In this document: positions 19,756 to 30,800 of the stretch, in pieces
How positions within the stretch are numbered: the first letter of the stretch is position 1
Layout: each line of letters opens with the position of its first letter
Origin: Microcyclospora pomicola
Lineage: Eukaryota; Ascomycota; Dothideomycetes; Capnodiales
Length of the DNA: 64,000 nucleotides
Direction of reading: 5' to 3'
NCBI GenBank assembly: GCA_002786065.1
Contig: NHNY01000010.1
Span: forward strand, 310,001 to 374,000
The notes under the pieces: generated by a model
Databases searched by the model: none
Told to the model about the DNA's origin: nothing
What the model saw: only the letters and a program-made list of their open reading frames with translations
Translations under genes and position numbers: made by a program

Positions 19756-22700
19756 CTAGAAGATCATGCTCTTGACAGCATCGCGGCTTCGATGTCCTCG
19801 TCGTTCGCTCATGGGTGGAGTGCGTGGCCGGGGTTGCGTTGAGGCGATCGGCGGAGCGTGGGCTGACTGTGAAGGGATGGCTTTCTTGACGGGGCTGTTT
19901 GGGGCGCTTTTGGCAAAGAGCTTGCGGTCGGTCGCGGTCTTTGATATCGGAGGCGGAGGCTTGGTGAAGTCTCTGACCCCCGTACCTTCTGCAACTGGTT
20001 CATCGACTGGTGTGTTGAGGAGCTTCTCGCGTGCAAGGACCATGTCAGTCCAGCGCTGTCCTTTGTGAATATCTGTCGGCGCAGGCTTGCCGATGACTTG
20101 GGCCAAGACGTTCATCCAGGCATCCTTTTCAGCCTGCGAATCCGCATAGAAGTCGATCGTTTCTCCGTTCGAGAACCGGATCCGGAAGCCTTCTTCCACG
20201 TACTGGTATCCTTCGTCTTCTTCTGCAAAGGCGGACTTGCGGCGACTCTTGCCACTCTTGTTGGTGGACTGCGTGGGGTCTGCGACAAGTGTTCGCTTGT
20301 CGTCCACTAGCCGTGAGGCTTTGGCCAGATTAATGACGGCACGCTTCTGGTGTGTGTGCTCGTGGTAAGCGGTCAGGCGAGGGCCTTGGAGGCGGAAGAA
20401 GCGCCTGCGCCAGTGCTTTGAAAGAGGTTAGCATATATCCATTCACGGCTTCGACAGATGAGACTTACAGTGCAATCGCCACCTTGTTGGCTGAGATGGC
20501 CCTCATACACCACCTCCTTGACCTCACGAGCCTTGTTGATCTCACGAACGGCGCTGCTCATACTCTTGGGCATCATATCGTCGGTCGCGGTCCGAGGCTT
20601 GGGCACGTAGAGCAACTGGAGCCCCAGTTGACCCACTACATATGGAGGCCGACGAATTGGACCCGTGTTCGCACCACGCTTGCTTCGAACGCTAGTCATG
20701 ACCTGCGCATCGTTCTCGAGAGCCCATTCGTTGTAGCAGGGCACATTGACGGTGACCTGGCGGCCATAGCACTGACTCTCATGGGATTTGAGATTGATGT
20801 ACGCACGAGCAAAGGCACCGTCAGAGGCGTTCACCAGCTCGTGAAGAAGATCCCAAGCTGTCGGCTGTACAGACGCGCGCTTACGCTGTACCTCTTGTCG
20901 GACTCTGGCCTCCTCAGCTTCCTCGTCCTCCCGTGCCTTGCGCTCTTTTTCGGCACGCTTTTTCGGCGAACTCAGAAATCGAGACAGAGCTCCCGACTTG
21001 GCGCTTTTTGCAGATTTCGTTGGTGACGATGGCGTGGCGATGTTCGTCTTTGGAGGCGGTGTAAGCTTCGTGGTAAGCGTGAGTTGAAATTCAAGATCAT
21101 CCAGCACAACCAGCTCGAACTCTTGTCCAATAGGAGCGGCATTTCCCAGCTCGAGGTCACTGGTTGTGACGCAATGCAAGCCGTTGTCCAATGTAAGCTG
21201 GAAAGAAAGACGCTCGCTTCGTGGTATTGGCAAATCTAGGTCTTTCACACCAACAACCTTCACGAACAATCGACCACGTTCTGTACCTTCTGGCAACTGA
21301 TCATCAAGATCTGCCGAAGCAGTTGCATGATCCTCGTGTACCGTGTTCAGCGCTCCTTCATGACCTGGTAATGGAGGTGCTGGTTCACGAGAATATGGCG
21401 TGTTTTTCTGCGCCGAAGCATTGCGCAAGCTCTTTCGTCTGGCGCTTCCATTCCACGGCTCGGTCTTGAGGTGCTGCTCGCTACTACCTTTCCGAGGACT
21501 GGACCGCGACTGGCTTGTTGCAGACGCCTGTGGTTCCGCATCGGAGGTCGAAGTGTGGTCACTCTCGCCAGAAAAATCGCGGTTCGAAGCAATGACTACC
21601 TTCGTGTTTTGACGAGTGAGATAGCCTCTCTGTATTATCGAATCTGTTAGCGTGTGAACGGAGTTGTGAGCACGAGGTCTTTACCTTTTGATTTTCCAGC
21701 ACCCTGTCGAACTCCGCATCTAAACCAAGGCCGTCTGTTCCATCTGAGGTAAGGGCAGGGATGCTGAGACTGATGTCCATCAGTGTAGTTTCACCTACTG
21801 TCAGGCTTGACTTGTCTTCGTTCGCAAACGCGCCCTTATCTTGCACGAGAGGATCAGTCTTAGACTGCTCGCCCTCCGAAGAGTATACCGATCCGTCATC
21901 GACTCCTCCAAATTCGGCTCGGTGTGCTTGAGGGATTGGTGGAACATCATGTTCAGCACTGACCAGCCGACGCTGTTCTGCCATCATGGCCAGATCCGCT
22001 GGGGTACCCGATGGTCGGGTCTTGAGCTTTCCTCCTGTCTTGATAGTTGCGCTGCGTTCTGGAATCTCGACAGGAGGTGGGGGCGAGATTGATTCTGTCT
22101 CGTGTAAAGAGCTGACAGCGCTCGTTTCACCATCGCGATGAATTACTGATTCTGGAGTGCTGGGAGGTGATACCTCTCGCTCGATGTATGGAGTGTATAC
22201 TTCTCGTTGTGGGCCGTCGAGCACGGCTGGGGCGTGCACGTTCGAAGTCATCCCCACGTCGAACTCCTTCGTCGTCTCCGACGAGGCTGGGGGCGAGGGA
22301 GTGATGTACTGTGCCATGCCGAAGTCGTACTCTCCTGTGCTCAGATATGTTGGAAGACCCAAGAAGTCTGCACTGGTGGTCTTCGCGGTCTCCACACCCT
22401 CCTGAGGCTGCGAATAGTCCTTGACTGACAGGAGTTGCATTGCATCATCAAGGGTCTCTCGTCCATCATTCTGTTCTGGCGCTGTTGGTTCCGCGTGAAG
22501 AAGAGTGCTTTCTGCCTCAGGGCCGATACTGCTGATTTCTGAATTGTCCATCTCGTCCTCCTCGCTCATACTTCCAGAGCGAATCTGGTGGTGAAGGACC
22601 GAGGACTCTCGCGCGTAGTCACATTCGGATGGTGGTGGGATGTGGAGAGAAGAGAGAACAGGAATGGAGCTCATGTCGACGACATCTTCGTCGTCTGGCT

Positions 22701-24618
22701 CTTCCTTGACCTGCACAGACTCCTCGGGCAGTGGATCGGCGTGCGCATGCCTCTTCTCGTACCCATCGCTGGTTTCTCTGCTGTTCTCACGGGAAGGTAT
22801 AGGCTGATCCGGGTCCATCCTGGCAAGCTCAGCAATCGATGGACGATCGGTGTCGAGACCGCCAAGTTGTGATTCATCGACATCATCTTCGTCTTCGAAA
22901 TCATACTTTGTGTTTCTAACCTTGCGAAGTATGCTTTCACGAGAGATGTGCTGCGGCGCAGCAAAATCGGTCAATTCGTCGATGACGGATTCATCTTGAA
23001 GCTCAGACTCTTCCCCCCCAACCTGAACTCCCAGCTTCTCACCAGTATCCAAATTCTTGACGATGAACTCTTCTGGCTGACCGTGCTCTGTCTCCTCAGA
23101 AGAACGTGAAGATGTTCGTTCTGGATCATCGTTCTGGCCTGCATTCCAGCGGAGTTGATCGCGGGCTGCAAGTAGAGACTCTCGCCTCATCTTTGGCATA
23201 GTGTCATCGGAGCAAGACAAGTTGTCACGATGAACAGCTGCATTTGAGCTTCCAGAGCCCAGACGCGTACCATCACTCGTGCAACCTGGCAGAGGTGGCA
23301 ACGGGCGTGTCTCTCCATCAGATGCCACGCTTATTTGGCGGCGTAGGCTCGGTCTCGGTGCCGGCGAATCGAACACATCATCATCATGATTAACCAAATC
23401 CGTTCTTGCTTCATCTGGAGACATGCGTGACCAGTCCTCGGGTAAGACTACTGGAGTTTTGTCTGCATTCTCCAAGTCTTCATCGAAGCTGTCCTCCCGA
23501 TCGACATCGGCGGAGCTCCCACGGTCAAAGCTGATATCCTGATCATAGAAGTCATCCGAGTCCCAGCTACCTTCCCGGTCTGAGGCGACTGAGACTGAGG
23601 GCTCTGGTGTCTGCTGTTCATACTCGGTGACCATGGGTGGTTCCGCTTGAAAAGTGACGCTCTTGGCATGACGGTGCAGTGTGCGCGGTGAGTTCGTCCA
23701 ATCCTCCTCGGACCAAGTACCACTTTCGGGGTCAAAGGAGCTGTTCAACGATGCGCCGAATTTGCTATTGCGAGAGAGGCTAGATTTTGTGGGAGAAGGA
23801 GATTCGCGCTTCTCCTCTGACATCGTGCGAGGCATTCCCGCGAATGGAGATTTTGTCGGGCTCGATGCAGGCAGGTTCAGCTCAGTTTTGCTTCGCTTGT
23901 GCGCAGAACCTTCTGGGCTGCGTAACGGGTTGTTCTCCTTCCTAAGGGAGTCGTAGCGGGTAAAGCTGTTGTTTGCGAGCTGCTGGCTAAGCGGTCGATT
24001 TGCGCTCGGGCGTTCTACGACAGGGGTGTGACTTGGGTCATAAGCATCCTTGGTCTCCAATGCGAAAATATTGCTTGTCTTCACGCGTCCCGCCTGTCTG
24101 AGTTTCTCGATGCTGGCGCGGCGCTTCGGCGAGAGTAGCGAAGGCGAAGGGGAGCGCTCGGGTGCGTTCTCGTTGAAACGTGAGGTAGTCATTTGGTCCT
24201 TCGAGGACCAGAAGTCGTGCGGCGAAGATTTCGGAGCAGGGTTTTCAGTATATGGCGAGGTTTCGCGCGACACCAGCATCTTCTGAGACCTTTCATCAGT
24301 ATTGAGGTTACCGAGGATCGGACGATCTTCACGTTGAGGAAGGCATACCCGTGTAGCTTGATTGTAAGAAGGGGAATTACGTCTCTGGTTGGTACTGCCG
24401 ATTTCTGCAAGCGGACGAGCCACAGGCTTGACCGGGCTCGAAGTAGGCGTCATGCCTGTCTTCGCAATGCGCAATGGTTGGACCTAGGAGACATATTGTA
24501 AGCAGATGTTCGACTTTGCAGGCTTGAATTGTGTCTCGTCGTGACAGAGGGATGTAATCAGACGAGAAAGAGCTCGAAGCCGCTGAGTTATACTGTGAAT
24601 TGAACATACCGGATCCAT
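19756..24618 (-). CDS. BUD4: BUD4-like PH-domain protein (anillin-related, septation/bud-site selection)
   Basis: Four exons, 24610-24618, 21685-24483, 20469-21629 and 19756-20415, give 1542 residues. The first exon is only ATGGATCCG followed by GTATGT; joined to the next it reads MDPVQPLRIAK, resembling the N-terminus of filamentous-fungal Bud4 proteins. The second exon encodes a long, acidic, Ser/Pro-rich region. The join LENQK|RGYLTRQNTKVV begins the conserved C-terminal part, an anillin-homology/DUF1709-like region, and the PH domain lies at about residues 1308-1432 (VYEGHLSQQGGDCT|HWRRRFFRLQG, ending DAWMNVL). Bud4 marks septation and bud sites with septins and the AXL/BUD3 module at the cortex. 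Introns of 126, 55 and 53 nt keep frame. The longest open frame starts with TTG, which is why the mini-exon is needed. Divergent from MRH4. Confidence 0.9.
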
Positions 24619-25123
24619 TTCTGCTTCAAATAACGACAGATGTGGTGTGATGTGCTGTCTCTCTTGAGAAGGGCTTTAGCAGTGGGCTGTGAATAGTCCA
24701 AGCTGCTCCAACGATTGTCGCGTGCGCAGAAGAAGAGAAGAATGCTAGAAGTGAAAGGCTGCGACAGCGGTGGTAAGATGAGAGAGGTCACCTCATGGTC
24801 TGATAGAAGAGCGACTGCGTGGGTATGCGCATGGGAGAGAGTGATTGAAGTTGTGGTGATGTTGGGCCAAGAACAGAGACCACATGCAACTTTCGCTCGT
24901 TGTTTACGGCTCGCTTCTCCGCATGTAAACAAACTCTGACGCTGAGCAACGCTGCAAAACGGACGAAATAGAGTTCCGTAGCCGTGCAGCCTACGACGGA
25001 GCCCCATAGCACGACGCTGTGCAGCTGCATGACGCTAGCCCTTTCATGTGATCCAAAATTTGGAAGACATGGATGTAATTATATGCTGGAAGGTGTGGTG
25101 ATGGACGCGACACTATAACGCCA
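24619..25123. promoter_or_regulatory. Divergent promoter, BUD4 / MRH4
   Basis: 505 bp between outward-facing starts. It holds both promoters and leaders; no specific factor site is claimed. Confidence 0.5.
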
Positions 25124-27079
25124 ATGTTCCGCTCTCTATGCCCTTTCTGTGAGGTGGCCGGCCTTCTGCGGCCTCAAGGACAGCATCAAAGATGGGCATC
25201 GACGCTGCAGAAGCGACGGCCGTCCCGTATGACCCTGTCTCGAGATGTGAGAAGAGGTCCAACTACGCGACCATCGGAGCCTGGAGCTACGGCTGGGGAT
25301 GGCGCGGCACTCAGGCAACGGCCAGTGAGAAAAAGTCGTAACAGTCCGTTCGGCGGAATGAATCTCACCGAAGTGCCAAGGGACATCCAAAGGATCAAGC
25401 ACAGAGCATCTGCGGCGGAAACGAAACGGATTGAGCGGAATATGAAAAGCCAGCACAAGACGGACAAGCGAGAGAAAGATCCTATGAAGGCATTGAAAAT
25501 GCAACGTGCACTTTCAAATGTGTCTTATGAGAGACGTGGTAGGGTCAAGGAGGAACTCTTAGGCCGAGAAAGCTTCGACGAGTTTGACATGCTGGACGTG
25601 GTTAAACAATCGATCGCGAGCCAAGCCTTGGGTGGCATCTTCGAGCCGTCCCCTACACCTATTCAGAAGCTTGCCCTGCCGGCGTTGCTCGGTATGCAGG
25701 AGAGAAAAAGACGGAAGAAGCGGAAGAGCGACACGGAGGCAAGCTTGAGTAAGAAGGAAATGGAACAATTCCTGCTTGCGGCGGAGACAGGATCAGGCAA
25801 AACTTTGGCCTACGTTTTACCCATCGTCGACGCGATCAAACGTGCCGAGATCTCGGAAGCCGAAGAGTCAGCGGAACAAGCTCGTCTCCAGGCCATCGAA
25901 GATGAAAAGCGGCAGCAGCTTCGAGTGTTTGAACTCGAAGCACCGCCCATCAACAATGTCCATCCATCGACTGCTCGGCCGCGCGCCATCATCCTCCTTC
26001 CTACGGCCGAACTGGTCGCGCAGGTTGGGACACTGGTCAAATCCATGTCACACGCGATCAAATATCGTTCTGCCATGATCAGCACTGCTTACAGTAGCAC
26101 AGTCATCAAGAACCGTGTCTTCTCACCTCAGGGTATTGATATCTTGATCTCCACTCCTCACCTTCTGAGTAGTATTCGTGAGACAGAACCAAACATCCTG
26201 TCTCGCGTCTCTCATCTGGTGATCGATGAAGCAGACTCGCTACTCGATCGATCATTCTCACCTATCACCAGCGAAATCATCGATCGCGCTACCCCATCAT
26301 TGGAACAGCTGATCCTCTGCTCCGCAACGATCCCAAGAAGTCTCGACTCATACCTGCACAAACGATACCCCGACGTGAAGCGCCTGGTGACCCCTAATCT
26401 GCACGCCATTCCCCGCCGTGTACAATTGTCTGTCATCGACATCGAGAAGGTACCATATCAAGGGAACCGCGATCTAGCCTGCGCGCAGACCATCTGGAAC
26501 ATCGGCAAGGGCGGCGAAGACGATGTTTCCGACCACGCCGATCGAAATACCGAACGCAAGATTGTCGTCTTCGTCAATGAACGCGAAAAAGCCGCCGAGC
26601 TTACCTCCTACCTGCGCAGCAAAGGCATTGATGCAACCGCTTTATCGCGTGACAGCGACGAACGCAAGCAAGCCGAGATCCTCGCCGCCTTCACCGGCAT
26701 CTCTATCCCCATCCCCAAGTCCAGAGCTGGTGACCTCGCACCACAAAGCAACAAGTTCAACCCTGCCGATCCGTTTGCGCGCGACTTCACCCCGCGGTCG
26801 CAGTATATCAGCCGCAGCCCGCAACCGACGCGTGAGCTGCTCGGCACTCGGGTGCTCGTGACAACGGACCTGGGCTCGCGAGGCATCGACACGCTGCTGG
26901 TGAAGAACGTCGTCTTGTACGACGTGCCGCACACCAGCATTGACTTCATCCATCGACTGGGTCGCGTAGGCCGTATGGGCCGGCGGGGCCGCGGGTTCGT
27001 CCTGGTCGGTCGGCATGATCGCAAAGATGTGGTGAAGGAGGTGCGCGATGGGATGTTCAGGGGCGCGGCGCTGATATGA
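25124..27079 (+). CDS. MRH4: Mitochondrial DEAD-box ATP-dependent RNA helicase MRH4
   Basis: A single exon of 651 codons. MRH4 acts in assembly of the large mitochondrial ribosomal subunit. The N-terminus is basic and lacks acidic residues apart from one early glutamate (LLRPQGQHQRWASTLQKRRP), fitting a mitochondrial presequence. The helicase motifs appear in order: Q-motif PTPIQKLALP (about 177), Walker A AETGSGKT (about 219), PTAELVAQ (Ia), VIDEADSLLD (about 366), SAT (about 399), then in the C-lobe IVVFVNEREKAAEL, VLVTTDLGSRGID and HRLGRVGRMGRRGRG (about 608). A basic insert RKRRKKRKSDTEASLSKKE precedes Walker A. Length and motif spacing match fungal MRH4. It shares a 505-bp promoter region with BUD4. 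Confidence 0.92.
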   Translation: MFRSLCPFCEVAGLLRPQGQHQRWASTLQKRRPSRMTLSRDVRRGPTTRPSEPGATAGDGAALRQRPVRKSRNSPFGGMNLTEVPRDIQRIKHRASAAETKRIERNMKSQHKTDKREKDPMKALKMQRALSNVSYERRGRVKEELLGRESFDEFDMLDVVKQSIASQALGGIFEPSPTPIQKLALPALLGMQERKRRKKRKSDTEASLSKKEMEQFLLAAETGSGKTLAYVLPIVDAIKRAEISEAEESAEQARLQAIEDEKRQQLRVFELEAPPINNVHPSTARPRAIILLPTAELVAQVGTLVKSMSHAIKYRSAMISTAYSSTVIKNRVFSPQGIDILISTPHLLSSIRETEPNILSRVSHLVIDEADSLLDRSFSPITSEIIDRATPSLEQLILCSATIPRSLDSYLHKRYPDVKRLVTPNLHAIPRRVQLSVIDIEKVPYQGNRDLACAQTIWNIGKGGEDDVSDHADRNTERKIVVFVNEREKAAELTSYLRSKGIDATALSRDSDERKQAEILAAFTGISIPIPKSRAGDLAPQSNKFNPADPFARDFTPRSQYISRSPQPTRELLGTRVLVTTDLGSRGIDTLLVKNVVLYDVPHTSIDFIHRLGRVGRMGRRGRGFVLVGRHDRKDVVKEVRDGMFRGAALI

Positions 27080-27858
27080 GCGCTGCCAGGCTTGCCGATA
27101 CAGTATTAGACGTTGGCGCAAACGTGCCGACATGTACGATGATTGTACTGGCCCATATGTAATACTATGTATCAACACGACTCGCCAAGCGAAGTCGCTA
27201 TATCTCCTATCCTGCTCTACCGATGCCACAGTCAGAATCCCGGTCAAGTGCCTAAGGTCAAGTGCCTACAAGCTCTCCTCATTACCACATGTCCACCACT
27301 CTTTAATACCATCGAAGCAGGGCATTTGACATTGCAGGACCAAGTTCGCAAGACATAATGTCATTCCAATCATACAGGCGTAATATCTATTCGTCTATCA
27401 GCTCTCAAGGACAATGAGAGCGCAAATCCGCAAAAACGCCCCCAACAATGCACCTAATAGCCACATTCATACGCATGGAATCACATGCGGTAGGCCCAAA
27501 TTGAACTCATCCGCCACCATCAGTGTGTCTTCCATCATCGTCTGACACGAGAGAATAGTCGTGAAGAATTGCGTCAATCCCAGAATCCAGCGGCACACCT
27601 CTCTTCAATATGCCCAATCGTCTACCGCATCGCGTCCCATCTCATTCGCGAGCTTGCTCCACTGCCGAAGCGGATCCCCCTGATGTAAATAAGGAAGCAA
27701 GACAAAAAGTTTTAGTGAACAGGTTGCGGAATCTTTCGACAGGGAAGTCCGGTCCGCAATCTCCGGGCCAAAAGCAGAAGCAGGAGACTCCTAGCTCGGT
27801 GCCATCTCCTCTGTTAAAGACTCCATCATCATGAATAGACTGCGCCTGGCGGAAACAC
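27080..27858. other. Convergent intergenic region; nothing recognised
   Basis: 779 bp between the MRH4 stop and the ubiquitin-protease stop. A short tandem, GGTCAAGTGCCTAA then GGTCAAGTGCCTAC, occurs at 27242-27269. The frame at 27610-27834 is not convincing. Confidence 0.5.
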
Positions 27859-30800
27859 TCAACCCACAAGATCTGAGCTTAGGTCGTTAGAGTCCTCAGA
27901 AACGAAACTCTCTTCATCTACATCATCTTCTTCCAACTCCGGCCCCTCAAAGTCCTTGTCCGACACAACACTTGCGTCCACGGACAGCTTGGAGTGGGTG
28001 CGAGCCAACGGTGACGTATCAGGGAGAGGCTCCAAGATCCAGTCCGAGATCTCACGCAGAAGCCGCTTGATCTCCGCTCGAGCAGAGCGAGTTTCGTCGT
28101 ACTCCATCATCAGAGCACGCGGGAGTAGCTGTGCTTTAGCCACATCGTCCCCAGCTTCAAGCACTTTCTTCACTTCGGTATGCAATGCCTCGAGATATCG
28201 TCCAGCATGATCCAGGACATTGATCATTTCCTCGCACTGCCTGCGTTCAAGCTCTCGTCCGTACGCGGCCCTCAATTGAATCAGTAACTTACTTACAAGC
28301 GCTCTGGTCACCCGTACACGAACGGTGTCACAGTCATTTCCATTGAGTGGCGGAGCATCGAATATCACTTCGCAGAAGAACAGGGCTGTTTGCTGGCGGA
28401 CCTTCGCTTTCTTTGGTTTCGTCAAGAACTTCATTGCCCATGTAGGTATAGCTGCAACCGTAGCGGCCGGAGCAAGCATGTATGCGTGAGTCCAGAAGTC
28501 AAGAATATCGCCTTCGATGTTGGTCCACTGCAGGAGATTCTTGGCGGCGCTGCTCATGATCATAGTCATTTCGTGATCATCACGGACCAGGCAAAGGTGC
28601 AACACAATGTGGAGCAGTTGGTCTAGGCTTTCAGCCTCATCTTCGAGTCTGGAAAGTACGGAGACTTCGATTCGCCGGAAGACGTCAGATCTTGTACGGT
28701 CATCGGCCAATCGTGCAAAGAACTTTCCCGGGCCGGAATCTTTCCACTCGCGTTGTGGACGGCAATGTCTTGAGGCCGTCGCTAGTAAAGCAACAACAGA
28801 GCTTTTTCCAAGTCTAATCTCCTGCAGGAATAATCGGAGGACATTAGAAGACAAGCCAACGAGCGTGTCATCGTCACCCCTCGACAGTTCTGTAGCTCTC
28901 CAAAGGCTGTCCCTCTGGTCAGACATGTCAACGTGTTCGTTCAACAGTTCGAAAAGGAAGTCGAAGAGCAAGCCCAGGTCTATGGCATGGTTCGAAATCG
29001 CTTTGGCTAGGAGCCGATGTTGCGATCGTGCAGCCATGGGCTCGAACTCTAACAGCAAGATTGACAGTGTCCATTCGATGTATTCGGCCCTATGAACCAA
29101 GGCTGTTTCATACGGTCCGCTTTTGGCAACTTCAATGACGAAATCGAGGTACTCTGGCCAGTGAAAGAATAGAGACTCCAGCTGCGGACCTAGCATCATA
29201 GAGTGAGCGGCAATGACTTTCGGGACAAGCATGCGGTAACTGGTCTCGTCCTGCGTCTGCAATCTGTGTAACCAGCCTAGGAGCAGCTTGCTGATGGCTG
29301 CTCTACATTGCTGGTTTTCTGAGCGCCAGACGGCCGAGAACGCAACGTGGTTAGCGGTCAGAGCGGTCAGAAGCAGTGGGGTCAATTGTGGGATCGCTTC
29401 CAGAGCTTGATCTACAGAGGCTGAGAAAGACGGGAGCCTCTTCTGTCCGGCTGGATCACATGCCACTACTCGAAGCACATAATTCGCGGTCGCTTCTGCA
29501 ATCGTGATCATTACGCTTTCATTTCGCGCCGCACGTGCTGTCGCGCCGTCATCGAGGTCGCTGGTCTGATCGGAGATTGGCGCTGAGAGCGTAGCGGCAG
29601 ACTCCAGCAGCCAATCGACAAACGAGGCGTACTGTGGATCAAACAGATGTGCAATACGATATTGCCAATCATTAGACATCGAAATCCTCTTGCCCAACTC
29701 TGCTGGAACGGGAACATGTGGTGGAAGGAAAGGTGAGTGCCTTGCATCTCCAGGAATTCGTTGGACGGCATCGTAGCGCTCGTGAAAGCGATTGGCGCGC
29801 TGGTATAAGAGAACATAAGCGCTGTCTGCCCTCTCATTGCCATTGGTGTAGACTAGTCCACCAAAGCATTGCTCTTGCACCTCTCGGATACCACCCATCA
29901 CAGGCTTGACGCTCTTGTCTTCGACCAGGAACCATTTGGAAGGATCCATCGAGCCACCGATGCGGATATAGGACCAGTAATGACCGAACTCCAAGGATCC
30001 TTGGTGAACAATTACGCCCACCAGCTCGAACATATCCGGCGTAATTGGGGGTTCCATCTGTTGCAGATGGGCCCGTTGATATCCTGCCAAGTCGATTTCG
30101 GCCGGAAATTCGAACCGGTCATTTGCTTTACCCTCAAGCCCCATCATAGCTTCAAAGGTGAACCGCTTCAAGCAGAACGTAACGTTATCCGGAACATCAT
30201 CCAAGCAGGTACGCTTCATGGCGTCGACTAGACGACCCTTTCCTTCTTCGGAATCACAAGTCAAACAGCGGTACTTGTTCGCGCCTTGCATTGGCTCCGC
30301 TTGGACAAATTCGTGTAGGCTCTCCCGTAAGCTGGCCTTGTTCTTGACTATGATAGAAATGTCGATGAATGGTTCGGTCTGTGTCGAAACGTGGCCACAT
30401 GCACCCTTGATCTGTGTTATGAACTTTCCAGTGAAGAACTTGGCCAACTCCTGCTTCTTATCAACATTTGGCATGTTTTCCTCCATCTTGCTGAAGAATG
30501 TTGCAAAGAAGCCATGTACGTCTTCCTGGCTGTCTATCAGTACCTCCAGGGCTTGAGCAAGATCTTGTGTCTCTGCGCAGGGTTTCGATGATGCTTGCAT
30601 GTTGGCAAACAGATTTTGGACGTTCCTCAGCAAGACTTGTCGTTCGTTGTGCACGATAGGCGTCTCAAGGATGAATTTGCGGAACTGGAGGTTGGCGAAT
30701 AGCTGTTGCAAAAGAGAATTCATGTAGCATGTCATTCCAAGATTGACGAGCCCAGAACACTTCATCGGAGCTCGTATCCATTCTTCTGTGCCGGGATAGA

